Part shown: positions 45,001 through 52,521 of the stretch, piece after piece | Layout of the letters: every line of letters begins with the position of its first letter | How positions within the stretch are numbered: position 1 is the stretch's first letter | NCBI GenBank assembly: GCA_027459625.1 | Contig: DAIDHP010000003.1 | Span: 206,852 to 270,851, forward strand | DNA: 64,000 nt | Source: Chthonomonadales bacterium | GTDB taxonomy: Bacteria > Armatimonadota > Chthonomonadetes > Chthonomonadales > CAJBBX01 | Reading direction: 5' to 3' | Notes under the pieces: model-generated | What the model saw: only the letters and a program-made list of their open reading frames with translations | Databases searched by the model: none | What the model was told of the DNA's origin: nothing | Translations under genes and position numbers: made by a program

Positions 45001-45365
45001 TGAAACCCATCCTATTGAAATCCTTATCCCATTCCGGGCAAAATCCGTATTTTACCAATCCATACGTCCCAATATCGGCGCCGTTAAACCCGCAAAACGC
45101 GGTCAGAGTGGGGAACATGTTACGCGCTGCGGAGCAAAAGGAGGTTGAAGCGTTAGGATTACGACCGTCGGGTTATCATATCGCTGCGAAAATCGCAACC
45201 GTGGAGGGTGCGGATGGAGAGAGATGGACTTGGTATGTGGGGTTTGCGCCTCAAAGGAATCCGGTACTCGCCTTCGCTTGCATTGTCCAAGGGGGCGGGG
45301 AGAGCACTCGGAAGGCGGTAATTCAATCCATGCGGCAGATACTTCATGAGAGATTCGGCAAATAA
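42060..45365 (+). CDS. HhH-SEDS (FtsW/RodA)-penicillin-binding protein fusion with degenerate transpeptidase motifs
   Basis: 1101 residues in one frame. Order: transmembrane helix (about 12-32); a helix-hairpin-helix segment like ComEA ('AININTTTSDQLALAFKID', 'GGFDRVNQVIDIP', 38-105); a FtsW/RodA-like ten-helix SEDS glycosyltransferase (about 165-570) with 'STDMMFAAIGEELG' (Asp465, the usual catalytic Asp) and 'GLNLPFVTYGASALFPD'; then a class B PBP module (about 600-1095) with the dimerisation block 'NIPRGSIYDRYGRVLA'. All three transpeptidase motifs are altered: SxxK reads N-A-I-E at 845-848, SxN reads S-C-R at 908-910 and KTGT reads K-I-A-T at 1044-1047. The RodA-type 'RRWI' is GGRMVI and 'QPSE' is HPAS. 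SEDS and class B PBP normally form one complex; here they are fused but the PBP half looks non-catalytic. Confidence 0.85.
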   Translation: MLRQAHRKAEYSLLFFVTLLLLFGFTLVFLARIRLGVPSNAININTTTSDQLALAFKIDPSLTRRIIVARDKIGGFDRVNQVIDIPLLSAAECRVIESILRADNIDWRIAPPSVLRQALSLSTPILNQLVAERNSIPPSADISRVRLLTPSQWIMMRNLLYVRTPFHIFWSFLFASILFLCMPYVVIAIYKRFNMEGDPYLLPLTWFLSGLGVILLFSIKDPFRDSPAYLHQIVTLCAAILLMMLVSLISTPARRRMRRYVNWWGLGFFVCGVLMKALDGKTIGGRMVIHHFHPASLFFLLFTLFFVSYLSSHSDLYSEANRRWRSPNPVGKTPIGSSLFRFQREDITPALLGAICILFTYVTMRDIVSTAIICILFASIYYLATGRSGMISLGLGLLLLIGAIGFLVHAGDMQSRLGMWLHPWSNAYGNGTQLGQGYWALSSGGVFGTGLGMGISDKIPLASTDMMFAAIGEELGLCGALVILALFAFIVQRGLRIALHIQNDFDRILAGGLSVLLFSQVLLIIAGVTGLFPLAGLNLPFVTYGASALFPDFILIGILVGVSVKSAYQPSEDSHPILRETHGKYTLAVWIALMGVIGIGRLCRIQFVRADWYSTRQITTPDADGIVRAKTNPRILAVQNNIPRGSIYDRYGRVLATSHLDEIVKSLGDDLTSGLFYYRRGRYYPGGAAMVFPVGCVRNAFTQSSGAEKRYDQELRGYNQDTDLIRLYRRQNLPVWFFGGLPAGNNVILTLDSALQERSVEILRRNLGSPPTLHKGSLPKVALVMMDPATGEIVVSCSLPGYNPNRLLVLSDKWRSNHTEPIPAILHSLLYGSDQTRLAQFEPGNAIEPFIASAALQKGINPKFQCDHTLSDLTWLNAGVTYHLRSISDIAGAPPHGLIGVQRALAVSCRVYFAQLSIKLGAKEMRQILAAPNGFGFETLPPDNRFASNLPLAANGMGLTRVSPLEMVDAIAAIANKGVRMKPILLKSLSHSGQNPYFTNPYVPISAPLNPQNAVRVGNMLRAAEQKEVEALGLRPSGYHIAAKIATVEGADGERWTWYVGFAPQRNPVLAFACIVQGGGESTRKAVIQSMRQILHERFGK

Positions 45366-45375
45366 GAATTAAGGA

Positions 45376-46143
45376 CTATGCAATAGGATGACCCAAGTGC
45401 ATCCATTCGATCAGAATGAAATACATTCTATCCACTAACAAGGCGAATCGTGTCATGATCGTCGAGCCGAAAATAGCTCCAAATCCAATCATCATCAACC
45501 ACCTGCCCACCTGTGCGTATCCTCGGATTGCTTTCTTTTTGTGTTCAAAAGAGAAGAAGAAGTAAGTCAGCACTGAAGTGAGCGTGATGAGGAATATGGC
45601 GTTGTTGATCGCTCCCGAGATGCTAAGAATGTGCGCGGCGGGTGAGGGATCGGGGTTCTGCAAGGTGTATACCGTGGGACGCAAAGACTTGAAACTATCC
45701 TGTATTTGCGGGAAATATTGACTCACAAATCCTTGGAAAATCGTTCCCGCAGCAAATCCGCTCAGGATGACCAAGGGTATTCGACTGATCCATGAATGTT
45801 TTTTACTAAAGACGAAATAAGCCATAATCGCCAGCGGGAGTATCCATAACCACAGCCACTGGTGCTGCTTGAAAATGGGGTCGTACCATTGCGTGCTAAG
45901 TACTTCCGACCACGCGATAACCACTCCGTAACCAGCGGCAAGTCCGAGATAGATATGTTCCACGAACCGATAGATGGGATTTTCACGGTATAACGTGGAG
46001 TACACGGCAAGCGTTACCAAGCCTCCCAGAAAGATGTTCAATCCATTCTGTCCAAAGCGAAGGTAATAGAGATAAGCCCCGAAGGAAATCGGGATCAAGC
46101 AAATAACGGCGATGATACCAATGGTTCGATCCGTCAGTTTCAT
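45376..46143 (-). CDS. Polytopic membrane protein of the DUF6754 operon
   Basis: 255 residues from the ATG at 46143, which overlaps the upstream stop as ATGA; a longer frame would only reread the neighbouring gene. About eight hydrophobic helices, e.g. 'IGIIAVICLIPISFGAYLYYL' near the start, with 'YRENPIYRFVEHIYLGLAAGYGV' in a loop, a conserved-looking segment. No known family comes to mind. Last gene of a six-gene minus-strand operon (49504 to 45376) whose members are nearly all membrane proteins. Function unknown. Confidence 0.75.
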   Translation of the reverse strand: MKLTDRTIGIIAVICLIPISFGAYLYYLRFGQNGLNIFLGGLVTLAVYSTLYRENPIYRFVEHIYLGLAAGYGVVIAWSEVLSTQWYDPIFKQHQWLWLWILPLAIMAYFVFSKKHSWISRIPLVILSGFAAGTIFQGFVSQYFPQIQDSFKSLRPTVYTLQNPDPSPAAHILSISGAINNAIFLITLTSVLTYFFFSFEHKKKAIRGYAQVGRWLMMIGFGAIFGSTIMTRFALLVDRMYFILIEWMHLGHPIA

Positions 46144-47009
46144 TGTCTGGTACGCTTCCTTGAGAGAAACATAGCGAGATTGCCTACGAAGATGGAGAGA
46201 ATTACGAGTCCGAAAGCGGTGGATAGCGGCCCCATGTATTGCCTGCCGGAACCCCAACCGCCCGTGTGATGTTCCACATTCAACTGCTCGTAATCATACG
46301 CTCCCTTTGCCCCCCACAAAATACCGGCAAGTTGATGGGAGGTGTAGTAGGGGATGGCTTCGGGCGCCATGACGGATGTGCATGCGAACCCCACTTTGAC
46401 TCCCGGTTTTAAGAACTGTATCCAATAGTATTGCGAACTGGATGCCGATATCTCCACAACGATCTGGATATTATCCGCATTACGTATGCCTTTCATTACA
46501 GGCAGGTCTTGCAAAGGTTTCTTTAGCACTGCGTCGCGTTTGACGGTTTGAATTAAATCCACGCTGATGCCTTTTACGTAGTTAACCCCGTTCGGCTGAT
46601 ATCCGAAATCCACCCAGTTTTTCCCATATACATACCCGTATTGCTTAGCCACGGTGTTCACCAGGTTCAAAGCCACCTGGGAGCCTCGGGGGTCGAACGT
46701 CGAGATGGCGAAGCGAATATGTCTGCTCATGAGTTGGTTGAGTATCGCCTCCATCTGTCCCTGATTTTCCCCCCGCGTATTCTTGGTCCATGTCGATGAC
46801 AGCAGGACTATTTTATTGGGAGGCGTGGCGTTGATGGTGTTCCAAAGGTCACGGCTCATTGGCAACGGTGCATTGGGAATATTAATCGGCCATATCGTTG
46901 GAATGGCGATCACGATAACGAGAATCAGGTAGAGGATTCTCCTGTCGATCTTTTGAAGCTTCTCCAATAATGGCGCGTCATTGTTCGTGGTGTTATTCAT
47001 CATGTTCAA
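46140..47009 (-). CDS. Bitopic membrane protein with large extracytoplasmic domain (DUF6754 operon)
   Basis: 289 residues: helix at about 25-45, an extracytoplasmic domain of about 210 residues, and a second helix at about 262-280 with a positive tail (SRKRTRQ). The soluble part has alternating strand-helix character ('NKIVLLSSTWTKN', 'QMEAILNQLMSRHIRFAISTFDPRGSQVALNLV', 'ADNIQIVVEIS') that suggests a Rossmann-like or periplasmic-binding fold; I recognise no family. Encoded 18 nt after the preceding membrane gene and overlapping the next by 4. In this operon it could be the sensor or substrate-facing component, an inference from topology only. Confidence 0.72.
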   Translation of the reverse strand: MNMMNNTTNNDAPLLEKLQKIDRRILYLILVIVIAIPTIWPINIPNAPLPMSRDLWNTINATPPNKIVLLSSTWTKNTRGENQGQMEAILNQLMSRHIRFAISTFDPRGSQVALNLVNTVAKQYGYVYGKNWVDFGYQPNGVNYVKGISVDLIQTVKRDAVLKKPLQDLPVMKGIRNADNIQIVVEISASSSQYYWIQFLKPGVKVGFACTSVMAPEAIPYYTSHQLAGILWGAKGAYDYEQLNVEHHTGGWGSGRQYMGPLSTAFGLVILSIFVGNLAMFLSRKRTRQ

Positions 47010-47027
47010 TCTTTGAAAGAAGTGAAT

Positions 47028-47843
47028 CTAGTCTCCAAACAAGGCTCCCTTTTCAATGCCCAGCCAAATTCTCAATCCCATGGCGAGTCCTCCAAGACCC
47101 ACTCCGAAATCAATGGCCCGCAGTCCCGGGGAGCTAATAATGTTCAGTATCCAACTGCTCCAAGTCTCAATTCTAAAATTCGACCAGAGCCCGTAATCCG
47201 GGACTTTATCCGTAATGAGTCCGCCGAAAGACAATCCGAGCAAAACAATGAGAGCAGATGTCATGAGAATACTCGCTTCGAAAGATCGGATGCGGAACGC
47301 TCTGTACGACGCCGAAAGGATGAAAAAAGCGATTAACGAGAACATGGCTGCATCCATGTTCTGATACACCCCGTCGAAAAGATGATGATACACCTGATCC
47401 ACCCACCTAGGATGATGGAGATTGGCGCGTGACCAAAAACCGAACACCATCATGGAGAGCGTGGATACCAGCAGAGCCAGGCTATTCACCCATCCCGAGC
47501 GTTGACGGGCGACATTGTTAAAGTGTATGCGCATCAGGGAGAAGAGACCCAAGCCGAAAAGGAGGGCTGACAGGTCTTGTGCCAACGGATTGATGATGTT
47601 GGGGATAAGGTCAGTGAGGATATTTTCCGGAACCATCACTCCGTGATCAAGCACCGGGTGGGTCGGCAGAAAATATTCCAAGGCGTAAAAAAGACCGGAG
47701 ACGAAAACCAGAAAGCTTAACAACGGACGGCGGAGCGTTAGTGGTAGTTTGGTTAACAGACCAATGATTATGAACGTAACGAGTAAAACTCCCGCTATTG
47801 CCAGCCAAATGGTATTCCCTTGTGCGATCTCCCAATTATGCAT
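47028..47843 (-). CDS. Polytopic membrane protein of the DUF6754 operon
   Basis: 271 residues from the ATG at 47843, preceded by GGAGG; the frame is open much further upstream but that portion is Arg-rich antisense-like sequence overlapping the DUF6754 gene and is rejected. About eight helices with 'LPLTLRRPLLSFLVFVSGLFYALEYFLPT' early and 'VPENILTDLIPNIINPLAQDLSALLFGLGLF' midway. The His-rich loop 'ANLHHPRWVDQVYHHLFDGVY' (about residue 140) might bind a metal or substrate. No known family. Starts 32 nt after the DUF6754 stop. Confidence 0.72.
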   Translation of the reverse strand: MHNWEIAQGNTIWLAIAGVLLVTFIIIGLLTKLPLTLRRPLLSFLVFVSGLFYALEYFLPTHPVLDHGVMVPENILTDLIPNIINPLAQDLSALLFGLGLFSLMRIHFNNVARQRSGWVNSLALLVSTLSMMVFGFWSRANLHHPRWVDQVYHHLFDGVYQNMDAAMFSLIAFFILSASYRAFRIRSFEASILMTSALIVLLGLSFGGLITDKVPDYGLWSNFRIETWSSWILNIISSPGLRAIDFGVGLGGLAMGLRIWLGIEKGALFGD

Positions 47844-47875
47844 GAAGCCTCCGACGATTCCACGCCTGTTGATGA

Positions 47876-48706
47876 TTAGAATAGGTGCCTGATGGAGTGA
47901 AGCAATGCGTTCCAGCCTCCGTCTGCGAAAAGCGTATGGATGAGCGGAACGTGCGGTCCTCCGGCGTATCCGGTAACCGTGTAGATGATGCTGCCGAGCA
48001 CGATAAAGAAAGTCAAGAGCAATTTCGCATAGTCCTGACCTACAAGGCTGCCCGTTGCCACCGGCTCCTTGGAAAGATAAGCGCTTGCCGCGTAGAACTC
48101 GTCTCCGATGATAACGTAATCGCAAGCCGCGATGAAAAACGGCGTTTGCGTGGTCATCACCGTGCCCGCCACTTGGATCGCTCCGACACTGTTCGCCACT
48201 TCGGCGAATATCAGCGATTCCGCGAAGAAGGAACCTAGGAAGAATGTCGCCGCCACCTGCTCTCGTTGAATAAGTCCCGCCACCGATGCGGCGAACGCAA
48301 ATTGTTGATCGCTTAAAAACCGGACGGAATCGGGATCGTATAATTCCGGTTTGCCTTCGGCTTGATAGGCGTCCTGAATGACTTCCTGACTGATCGTGTA
48401 CAGAGTGGCGTCGCAAACGCACATCCGGATGGGTGTGGCGAAACGAGCGGCTGTGCGTGTGACGTGGGTGAAAACGTTCAATGCCTGCAAACTCACGATA
48501 TCCAATCCAAGAATTCCAGGAATCATGAGAATGGGCTTGCCCATCTCCGTGGCGCGACCGATCGCTTCGTCTATGGCGTTCAATCCGGGGATGCGGCGGA
48601 TGAATGGAATGCTTCCGCGCATCGACTTAATAATGCGCACCATAATCAGGATAATCAGAGCGCCTTCAAAAAACGCCACAAACCAATTATCGCAGGCGTG
48701 TTGCAT
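47876..48706 (-). CDS. DUF6754 domain membrane protein
   Basis: 276 residues. One N-terminal helix (about 8-22), then a conserved region recalling DUF6754: 'ATEMGKPILMIPGILGLDIVSLQALNVFTHVTRTAARFATPIRMCV', 'ISQEVIQDAYQAEGKP', 'VRFLSDQQFAFAASVAGLIQREQVAATFFLGSFFAESLIFAEVANSVGAIQVAGT', and 'PFFIAACDYVIIGDEFYAASAYLS', closing with helices near the C-terminus. The family is annotated in Chloroflexota and related phyla without known function. The Gly-rich and acidic blocks look functional rather than structural. It is the best-conserved member of a six-gene operon and the one to use for finding homologous loci. The family name is from memory of motifs. Confidence 0.75.
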   Translation of the reverse strand: MQHACDNWFVAFFEGALIILIMVRIIKSMRGSIPFIRRIPGLNAIDEAIGRATEMGKPILMIPGILGLDIVSLQALNVFTHVTRTAARFATPIRMCVCDATLYTISQEVIQDAYQAEGKPELYDPDSVRFLSDQQFAFAASVAGLIQREQVAATFFLGSFFAESLIFAEVANSVGAIQVAGTVMTTQTPFFIAACDYVIIGDEFYAASAYLSKEPVATGSLVGQDYAKLLLTFFIVLGSIIYTVTGYAGGPHVPLIHTLFADGGWNALLHSIRHLF

Positions 48707-48708
48707 GT

Positions 48709-49029
48709 TTAACTCGATTGCTCCGAGGGTGTGCCCGATGAGCGGTTTTGATTAGCCGATATCTCCTCGATCCGACAGATGAGATTCTCCACATTCTCCC
48801 TCTTTTCCATAAGTTTCGAGGCGAGAAGAACGTTATCATATCCGAAAAAAGGCGCCATGAAGGGGGAGAAGACCACCACGCCCTGACTGGCGATATAAGT
48901 TAATGGCTTATGCATTTCCAAAAAGAGAATTGCGGGAATCTCGAGCCGCCGCTTGACCACTTCTTTTGCGATTTTTTCAATTAACTCGGAACTCTTCTCG
49001 GGAGGAATATCCTGTGTGAAATCATACAT
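48709..49029 (-). CDS. Small soluble protein of the DUF6754 operon
   Basis: 106 residues, no signal or helix. Composition is acidic and helical, with 'AKEVVKRRLEIPAILFLEMHKPLTYIASQGVVVFSPFMAPFFGYD' in the middle and 'KLMEKRENVENLICRIEE' near the end, a probable amphipathic helix. 'FLEMHKPL...SQGVVVF.PF' looks like a conserved motif that I associate with the same loci but cannot name. Two bases before the DUF6754 start and overlapping the upstream gene by 8 nt, so it is translated together with them; perhaps a cytoplasmic partner of the membrane proteins. Confidence 0.72.
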   Translation of the reverse strand: MYDFTQDIPPEKSSELIEKIAKEVVKRRLEIPAILFLEMHKPLTYIASQGVVVFSPFMAPFFGYDNVLLASKLMEKRENVENLICRIEEISANQNRSSGTPSEQSS

Positions 49030-49504
49030 CGGTGCTAATCACTTTCGATTCACCAATGTGAACGGCTTCCGGCGCGAGGTTAGCGATCATTCTCAAAACC
49101 TCTTTTTCCTTATCCTTTGTAAAACACAGTTGAACTCCGCGAAAGGCGTTCAAGCGTCCTTGATTGGTCAAGGGCGAAAGTCTAACGCCATCGGAGGAGT
49201 GGAAAATCTGTTTGACTTGCCCCCATTCCATCTCCATTTTAGTCCATCCCCAAGCGGCGGACACTTTTTGCTGAGATATCTGATAATGGATTGGCAAAAG
49301 GAATTCACTTACGGAAGTGAAAATAAAGAACATCCCCATCAATATGAGCAATAGAGAGTGAAAAAGAAACCAACCCGAAAACCCCGCCAGACCTATAATG
49401 CAAAGGATCACCGCAGTTCGCAGAGGCTGCGCCAGTGCTTTGTGCAACGTCCACTCCATTCGAACTCGATCCATATCCGCATTTTTCTTGGTTTTCTTAC
49501 TCAT
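49022..49504 (-). CDS. PH-domain-like membrane protein, first gene of the DUF6754 operon
   Basis: 160 residues. Two hydrophobic helices (about 29-70) are followed by a soluble domain reading 'YQISQQKVSAAWGWTKMEMEWGQVKQIFHSSDGVRLSPL', then 'LNAFRGVQLCF' and 'EKEVLRMIANLA'. This pattern (two helices, 'y.is...v....g....i.w..vk.....', RG-x-x-L-x-F, final helix) resembles bacterial PH-like domains of the YdbS/YdbT type. Likely an adaptor at the inner membrane. It follows a good promoter (49537-49566) and heads the six-gene operon. Confidence 0.65.
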   Translation of the reverse strand: MSKKTKKNADMDRVRMEWTLHKALAQPLRTAVILCIIGLAGFSGWFLFHSLLLILMGMFFIFTSVSEFLLPIHYQISQQKVSAAWGWTKMEMEWGQVKQIFHSSDGVRLSPLTNQGRLNAFRGVQLCFTKDKEKEVLRMIANLAPEAVHIGESKVISTDV

Positions 49505-49536
49505 AAATGTTTCAGAGGCTGAACTTGGAATATAGG

Positions 49537-49566
49537 ATTATGAAACACCTCAGCTTCAAAAGTCAA
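49537..49566 (-). promoter_or_regulatory. Promoter of the DUF6754 membrane operon
   Basis: Minus strand TTGACT (49561-49566) and CATAAT (49537-49542), 18 nt apart. Predicted start near 49530, a leader of about 26 nt without an obvious ribosome binding site. Confidence 0.65.
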
Positions 49567-49624
49567 GCGTGATCTCCAATCTTTCAATTATAGGGCGACG
49601 TTCCACTTTTCAGCCATGCTTATC

Positions 49625-50560
49625 TCATTTGGATAGACGCCATTGGGTTGTGAACGTCGTAAAGTGGTGCGGAGACAGCTTCATGATCGGCCCTAGAAGT
49701 TCAATCTCCATATAGTTCAAGGTCGGGTCGGTGTAACTTTCCTGACCGCACCCGTCATCTGGATAGTGCGAGCCTTTGTAATATTCGGCGTATAGCTGGA
49801 ACCTTCCCCGGGAGGAAACAGCCGTCACCGTTCCTTTGCGGGAATCGGTTCCTATTTTCTGCACAGCCTTCGGGTTTCGTGTAAGGATGATTTTGTTCGG
49901 ATATATGCGCAGATATTTGGGTGAAAGTTTATAGTTGTAACGATAGACTCCCTGAGTGAATTTGGAGTCACGGTCACGATGCAAAACAGCCTTGCAATCC
50001 CCCGGCACCTGGGCGATCTCCCAGACGCCGTAGTTTACGGGCTTAACTCCCGTATTCAGCATTTTGTTGACGATTACAATCTTCGCCTCGCGCGGGTCCA
50101 TGCGTATGATGCGTTCGAAGCGAATGCCAAACCTCTTGCTCTTCATGCCTGTGATATGAAGTTGATCGCCTCCTATGATTTTCACATTGCACTCCCCGGA
50201 ATCGATCCAAGGGTCGGGCGGGAATCCCCATAAGGATTGAGGAGAGTTCCAAAGCTTGTCGCCGCCGAAATTCACCCACCCCTTGCTTTTGGCAGGGGGA
50301 TTCGTTTCGCCGTACAGGGATGGGTTGGTCCATAAAACATTGGGATGGCTTACGAATCCAAATCGCATGATCCTTGCAATCGAGGGAACGAATACGAGAT
50401 CAACTTTCCCGTTGGTCATGCGGTAACATCCCCGCCAACCGTGATAGGTAATCCTGCTGACGCTCACCGCAGCGTACGACTTAAGTGAGGATAGCGAAAA
50501 GAACAGGACGCATAGAGCGAATAAAGCCGTTACACGCACGAGGATATTTCGTTTTCGCAT
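49625..50560 (-). CDS. Exported DUF4380 protein, galactose-mutarotase-like
   Basis: 311 residues with a signal peptide (about residues 8-30, ending SYA). 'YRMTNGKVDLVFVPSIARIMRFGF' then 'NFGGDKLWNSPQSLWGFPPDPWIDSGECNVKIIGG' are characteristic of DUF4380, a family with the beta-supersandwich of aldose 1-epimerases; 'RIIRMDPREAKIVIVNKMLNTG' and 'WEIAQV' fit that fold. Members probably bind or modify sugars in the periplasm; activity is unproven. Stands alone, divergent from the DUF62 gene. Confidence 0.82.
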   Translation of the reverse strand: MRKRNILVRVTALFALCVLFFSLSSLKSYAAVSVSRITYHGWRGCYRMTNGKVDLVFVPSIARIMRFGFVSHPNVLWTNPSLYGETNPPAKSKGWVNFGGDKLWNSPQSLWGFPPDPWIDSGECNVKIIGGDQLHITGMKSKRFGIRFERIIRMDPREAKIVIVNKMLNTGVKPVNYGVWEIAQVPGDCKAVLHRDRDSKFTQGVYRYNYKLSPKYLRIYPNKIILTRNPKAVQKIGTDSRKGTVTAVSSRGRFQLYAEYYKGSHYPDDGCGQESYTDPTLNYMEIELLGPIMKLSPHHFTTFTTQWRLSK

Positions 50561-50584
50561 GATTCCTCCATGATGCCGCCATCA

Positions 50585-50614
50585 TTGACTCTCAAAAACG
50601 GGGGGTGTTATAAT
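50585..50614 (+). promoter_or_regulatory. Promoter of the SAM hydrolase gene
   Basis: TTGACT (50585-50590) and TATAAT (50609-50614), 18 nt apart, with start near 50621, 14 nt before the ATG. The leader carries GGAGCG. Confidence 0.65.
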
Positions 50615-50634
50615 CGATTGGAGCGATTTGACAA

Positions 50635-51429
50635 ATGCACTTACCTATTATAACCTTAACGACGGATTTTGGATATCGTGACTATTACGTCGCCTCCATG
50701 AAGGGTAGGATTCTCACCATCTGCCATGACGCAAGGGTTGTGGATGTCACTCACGACGTGGAGCGCCAAAACATCCTCCACGCCGCCGTGATTCTTGGGG
50801 CGATTAGCCAGGACTTTCCCATGGGCACCGTGCACCTTGCGGTTGTGGACCCCGGGGTTGGATCCTCGTCGCGCAAGCCGATTATCCTAAGCGCCGATGG
50901 GAATTACTATGTGGGACCCGATAACGGCATCTTCACGAGCGTATTGAACCAGTCCCGCGAATGGAGGGCGTGGGAGATAACGAACACTTCCCTGCTCTCC
51001 TCCATCATCTCCACGACTTTCCACGGGAGGGATATCTTCGCGCCCGCTGCGGCGTATGTGGCGCGAGGGGAGAGCGTTGAAAATTTCTGCGAACCGTTGA
51101 GCGAGGTGAACCGGATTTTGATTCCCAAGCCGATGCATTTCCCCAGACATATCGTCTCCCATTATCTATCATCGGACCATTTCGGCAATGTTCTGTTTGA
51201 TTTGACTCTTGATGAATTCATAAAATGGAATATGGCCAACGCTCCTGTTCGCATAAGAATCCACGATAACGTGATAGAGGGCATTTCCGCCACCTATTCC
51301 GATGTGCCTTCCGGATGGCCCTTGGCGTATTTCGGCAGTTCCGGCTACCTTGAGATCGCCGTGAGAGAGAGTTCCGCCAAGGATTACTTTCAGTTATCCT
51401 TGGGAGACAGCATGGTGGTGGAGTTATGA
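50635..51429 (+). CDS. S-adenosyl-L-methionine hydrolase/hydroxide adenosyltransferase (DUF62)
   Basis: 264 residues. 'ITLTTDFGYRDYYVASMKGRI' near the start and 'HLAVVDPGVGSS', 'ADGNYYVGPDNGIFTSVL', 'FHGRDIFAPAAAYVARGE' are the conserved blocks of the family related to fluorinase and chlorinase; the Asp-Arg-His side chains (D in TTDFG, R and H in HGRD) activate water. It splits SAM to adenosine and methionine in the cytoplasm. No sign of the extended loop that distinguishes halogenases can be judged by eye. Single-gene unit with its own promoter. Confidence 0.92.
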   Translation: MHLPIITLTTDFGYRDYYVASMKGRILTICHDARVVDVTHDVERQNILHAAVILGAISQDFPMGTVHLAVVDPGVGSSSRKPIILSADGNYYVGPDNGIFTSVLNQSREWRAWEITNTSLLSSIISTTFHGRDIFAPAAAYVARGESVENFCEPLSEVNRILIPKPMHFPRHIVSHYLSSDHFGNVLFDLTLDEFIKWNMANAPVRIRIHDNVIEGISATYSDVPSGWPLAYFGSSGYLEIAVRESSAKDYFQLSLGDSMVVEL

Positions 51430-51449
51430 CAACCGCTTGGAATCGGTTG
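51430..51449. terminator. Weak hairpin between convergent genes
   Basis: CAACCG (51430-51435) and CGGTTG (51444-51449) with GAGTT/AACTC pairing outside (51421-51425 and 51455-51459); no T-run. It may serve both the SAM hydrolase and the res transcript. Confidence 0.3.
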
Positions 51450-51452
51450 AAT

Positions 51453-52517
51453 TCAACTCATCACCTTGTTCAATAGCTCTTCGTAACTATCCACCACATC
51501 GTATTTCACGGAATTGGAACTTATGGCTTTGAAATGCTCCCTCGCGCAATGGATTTTCGCCTCTTCCGCTGGACGGAGCTGCATGGTGGAGAGGGAGCCT
51601 TTTGTCTCGGCTACGAAGTAAATATGCTTCACCTCATTCTCTTGAAAGGCTATCGCCCAGTCGGGGTTATATTTCCCGACAGGGGTGTTTATGTAAAAGC
51701 CGTTGGGCAGTTTCACATATACCGCCACCTCGCCGCTTGTATCCACTTTCTCGGCGAATGTTTTTTCATTGGCGGAGTCGTACAGAAGGTGGTCATACAA
51801 ATGCTTCCTCGTTGCGATCGCGTTCACCCCGAGTTGCCCCTTTAAAGTCGGCTCGGTGAAAACGCTTGTATCATAAAAGGATTCCAACTTGTTATATGTG
51901 ATGTGCTCTATGATTACAGTTGCTTTTTGTTCGTTGATGATACGCGACGCCTTGATGAGGAAATCCTCCGGATTACTGTGAAACTGATTGAAAACGCTGA
52001 TTTCAAGTCGCCTGAGAATTTGTGCGACGGATTTTCGGGTAAGCCCGGTTTCCTCCACGATTTTGCCGATCAGGTCGTACTTCACCGCCGCATTAGGAGA
52101 GAGATGGGTGTTCACAGCGGTTTGTCTTTCCACCGCAAACGCCTCGCCTTTTAGCAATGATGCCTTTGATTGTATTTCTATCATCGATCCGGATTCGACT
52201 TTAACATAAGCATTGGAAACGCGAAGTTCGAGATTCAAAGCCGATATCGCCTTTTCGATAAGCTCCTCCTGATCAAAATCCACAACATATACTGATTTGG
52301 AATTTATTATCGACCATAGTTTTTTAAATTCCGGCATGCCGAGCTTGGATCTATCGAGTTTCAACTCCACGTTGTTTTTCCGTGCATTCTCCGGTTGCAT
52401 CGCACGACTGTCATAGATGGAGTCCAATATGGCTATGACGGAATCCCTGTATTCCACAGCCTCTTCGGGAATCACGATCTTGCCGTTTTTCTTATCCTCG
52501 TAGTATTTATCCGTCAA
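51453..52517 (-). CDS. res: Type III restriction enzyme Res, C-terminal part with nuclease domain (frameshifted)
   Basis: 354 codons that carry the last third of a type III Res subunit. The PD-(D/E)xK nuclease is near the end: 'KYNPDWAIAF' (Asp) and 'HIYFVAETKGS' (E-x-K). It starts with 'TDKYYEDKKNGKIVIPEE', which in intact Res proteins directly continues from the sequence that ends the upstream piece. Joining frames requires removing one base at the A7 run near 52525, giving V-K-N-K-S-L-T-D-K without a stop. The TTG at 52517 has no ribosome binding site, so this part is probably not made separately. Either an inactivated gene, a phase-variable or slippage site, or an assembly error. Confidence 0.8.
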   Translation of the reverse strand: MTDKYYEDKKNGKIVIPEEAVEYRDSVIAILDSIYDSRAMQPENARKNNVELKLDRSKLGMPEFKKLWSIINSKSVYVVDFDQEELIEKAISALNLELRVSNAYVKVESGSMIEIQSKASLLKGEAFAVERQTAVNTHLSPNAAVKYDLIGKIVEETGLTRKSVAQILRRLEISVFNQFHSNPEDFLIKASRIINEQKATVIIEHITYNKLESFYDTSVFTEPTLKGQLGVNAIATRKHLYDHLLYDSANEKTFAEKVDTSGEVAVYVKLPNGFYINTPVGKYNPDWAIAFQENEVKHIYFVAETKGSLSTMQLRPAEEAKIHCAREHFKAISSNSVKYDVVDSYEELLNKVMS

Positions 52518-52521
52518 GGAC

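Noticed and set aside
42060..45365. Two separate genes (rodA and pbpA) mis-joined by sequencing error
   Set aside because: The frame is open without interruption through the linker and both halves have protein-like composition; a natural fusion is simpler, though reads should confirm it.
47844..48422. N-terminal extension of the 47028-47843 membrane protein
   Set aside because: The added 193 codons are antisense-like Arg-rich sequence overlapping DUF6754 in another frame; a GGAGG-preceded ATG at 47843 is the clear start.
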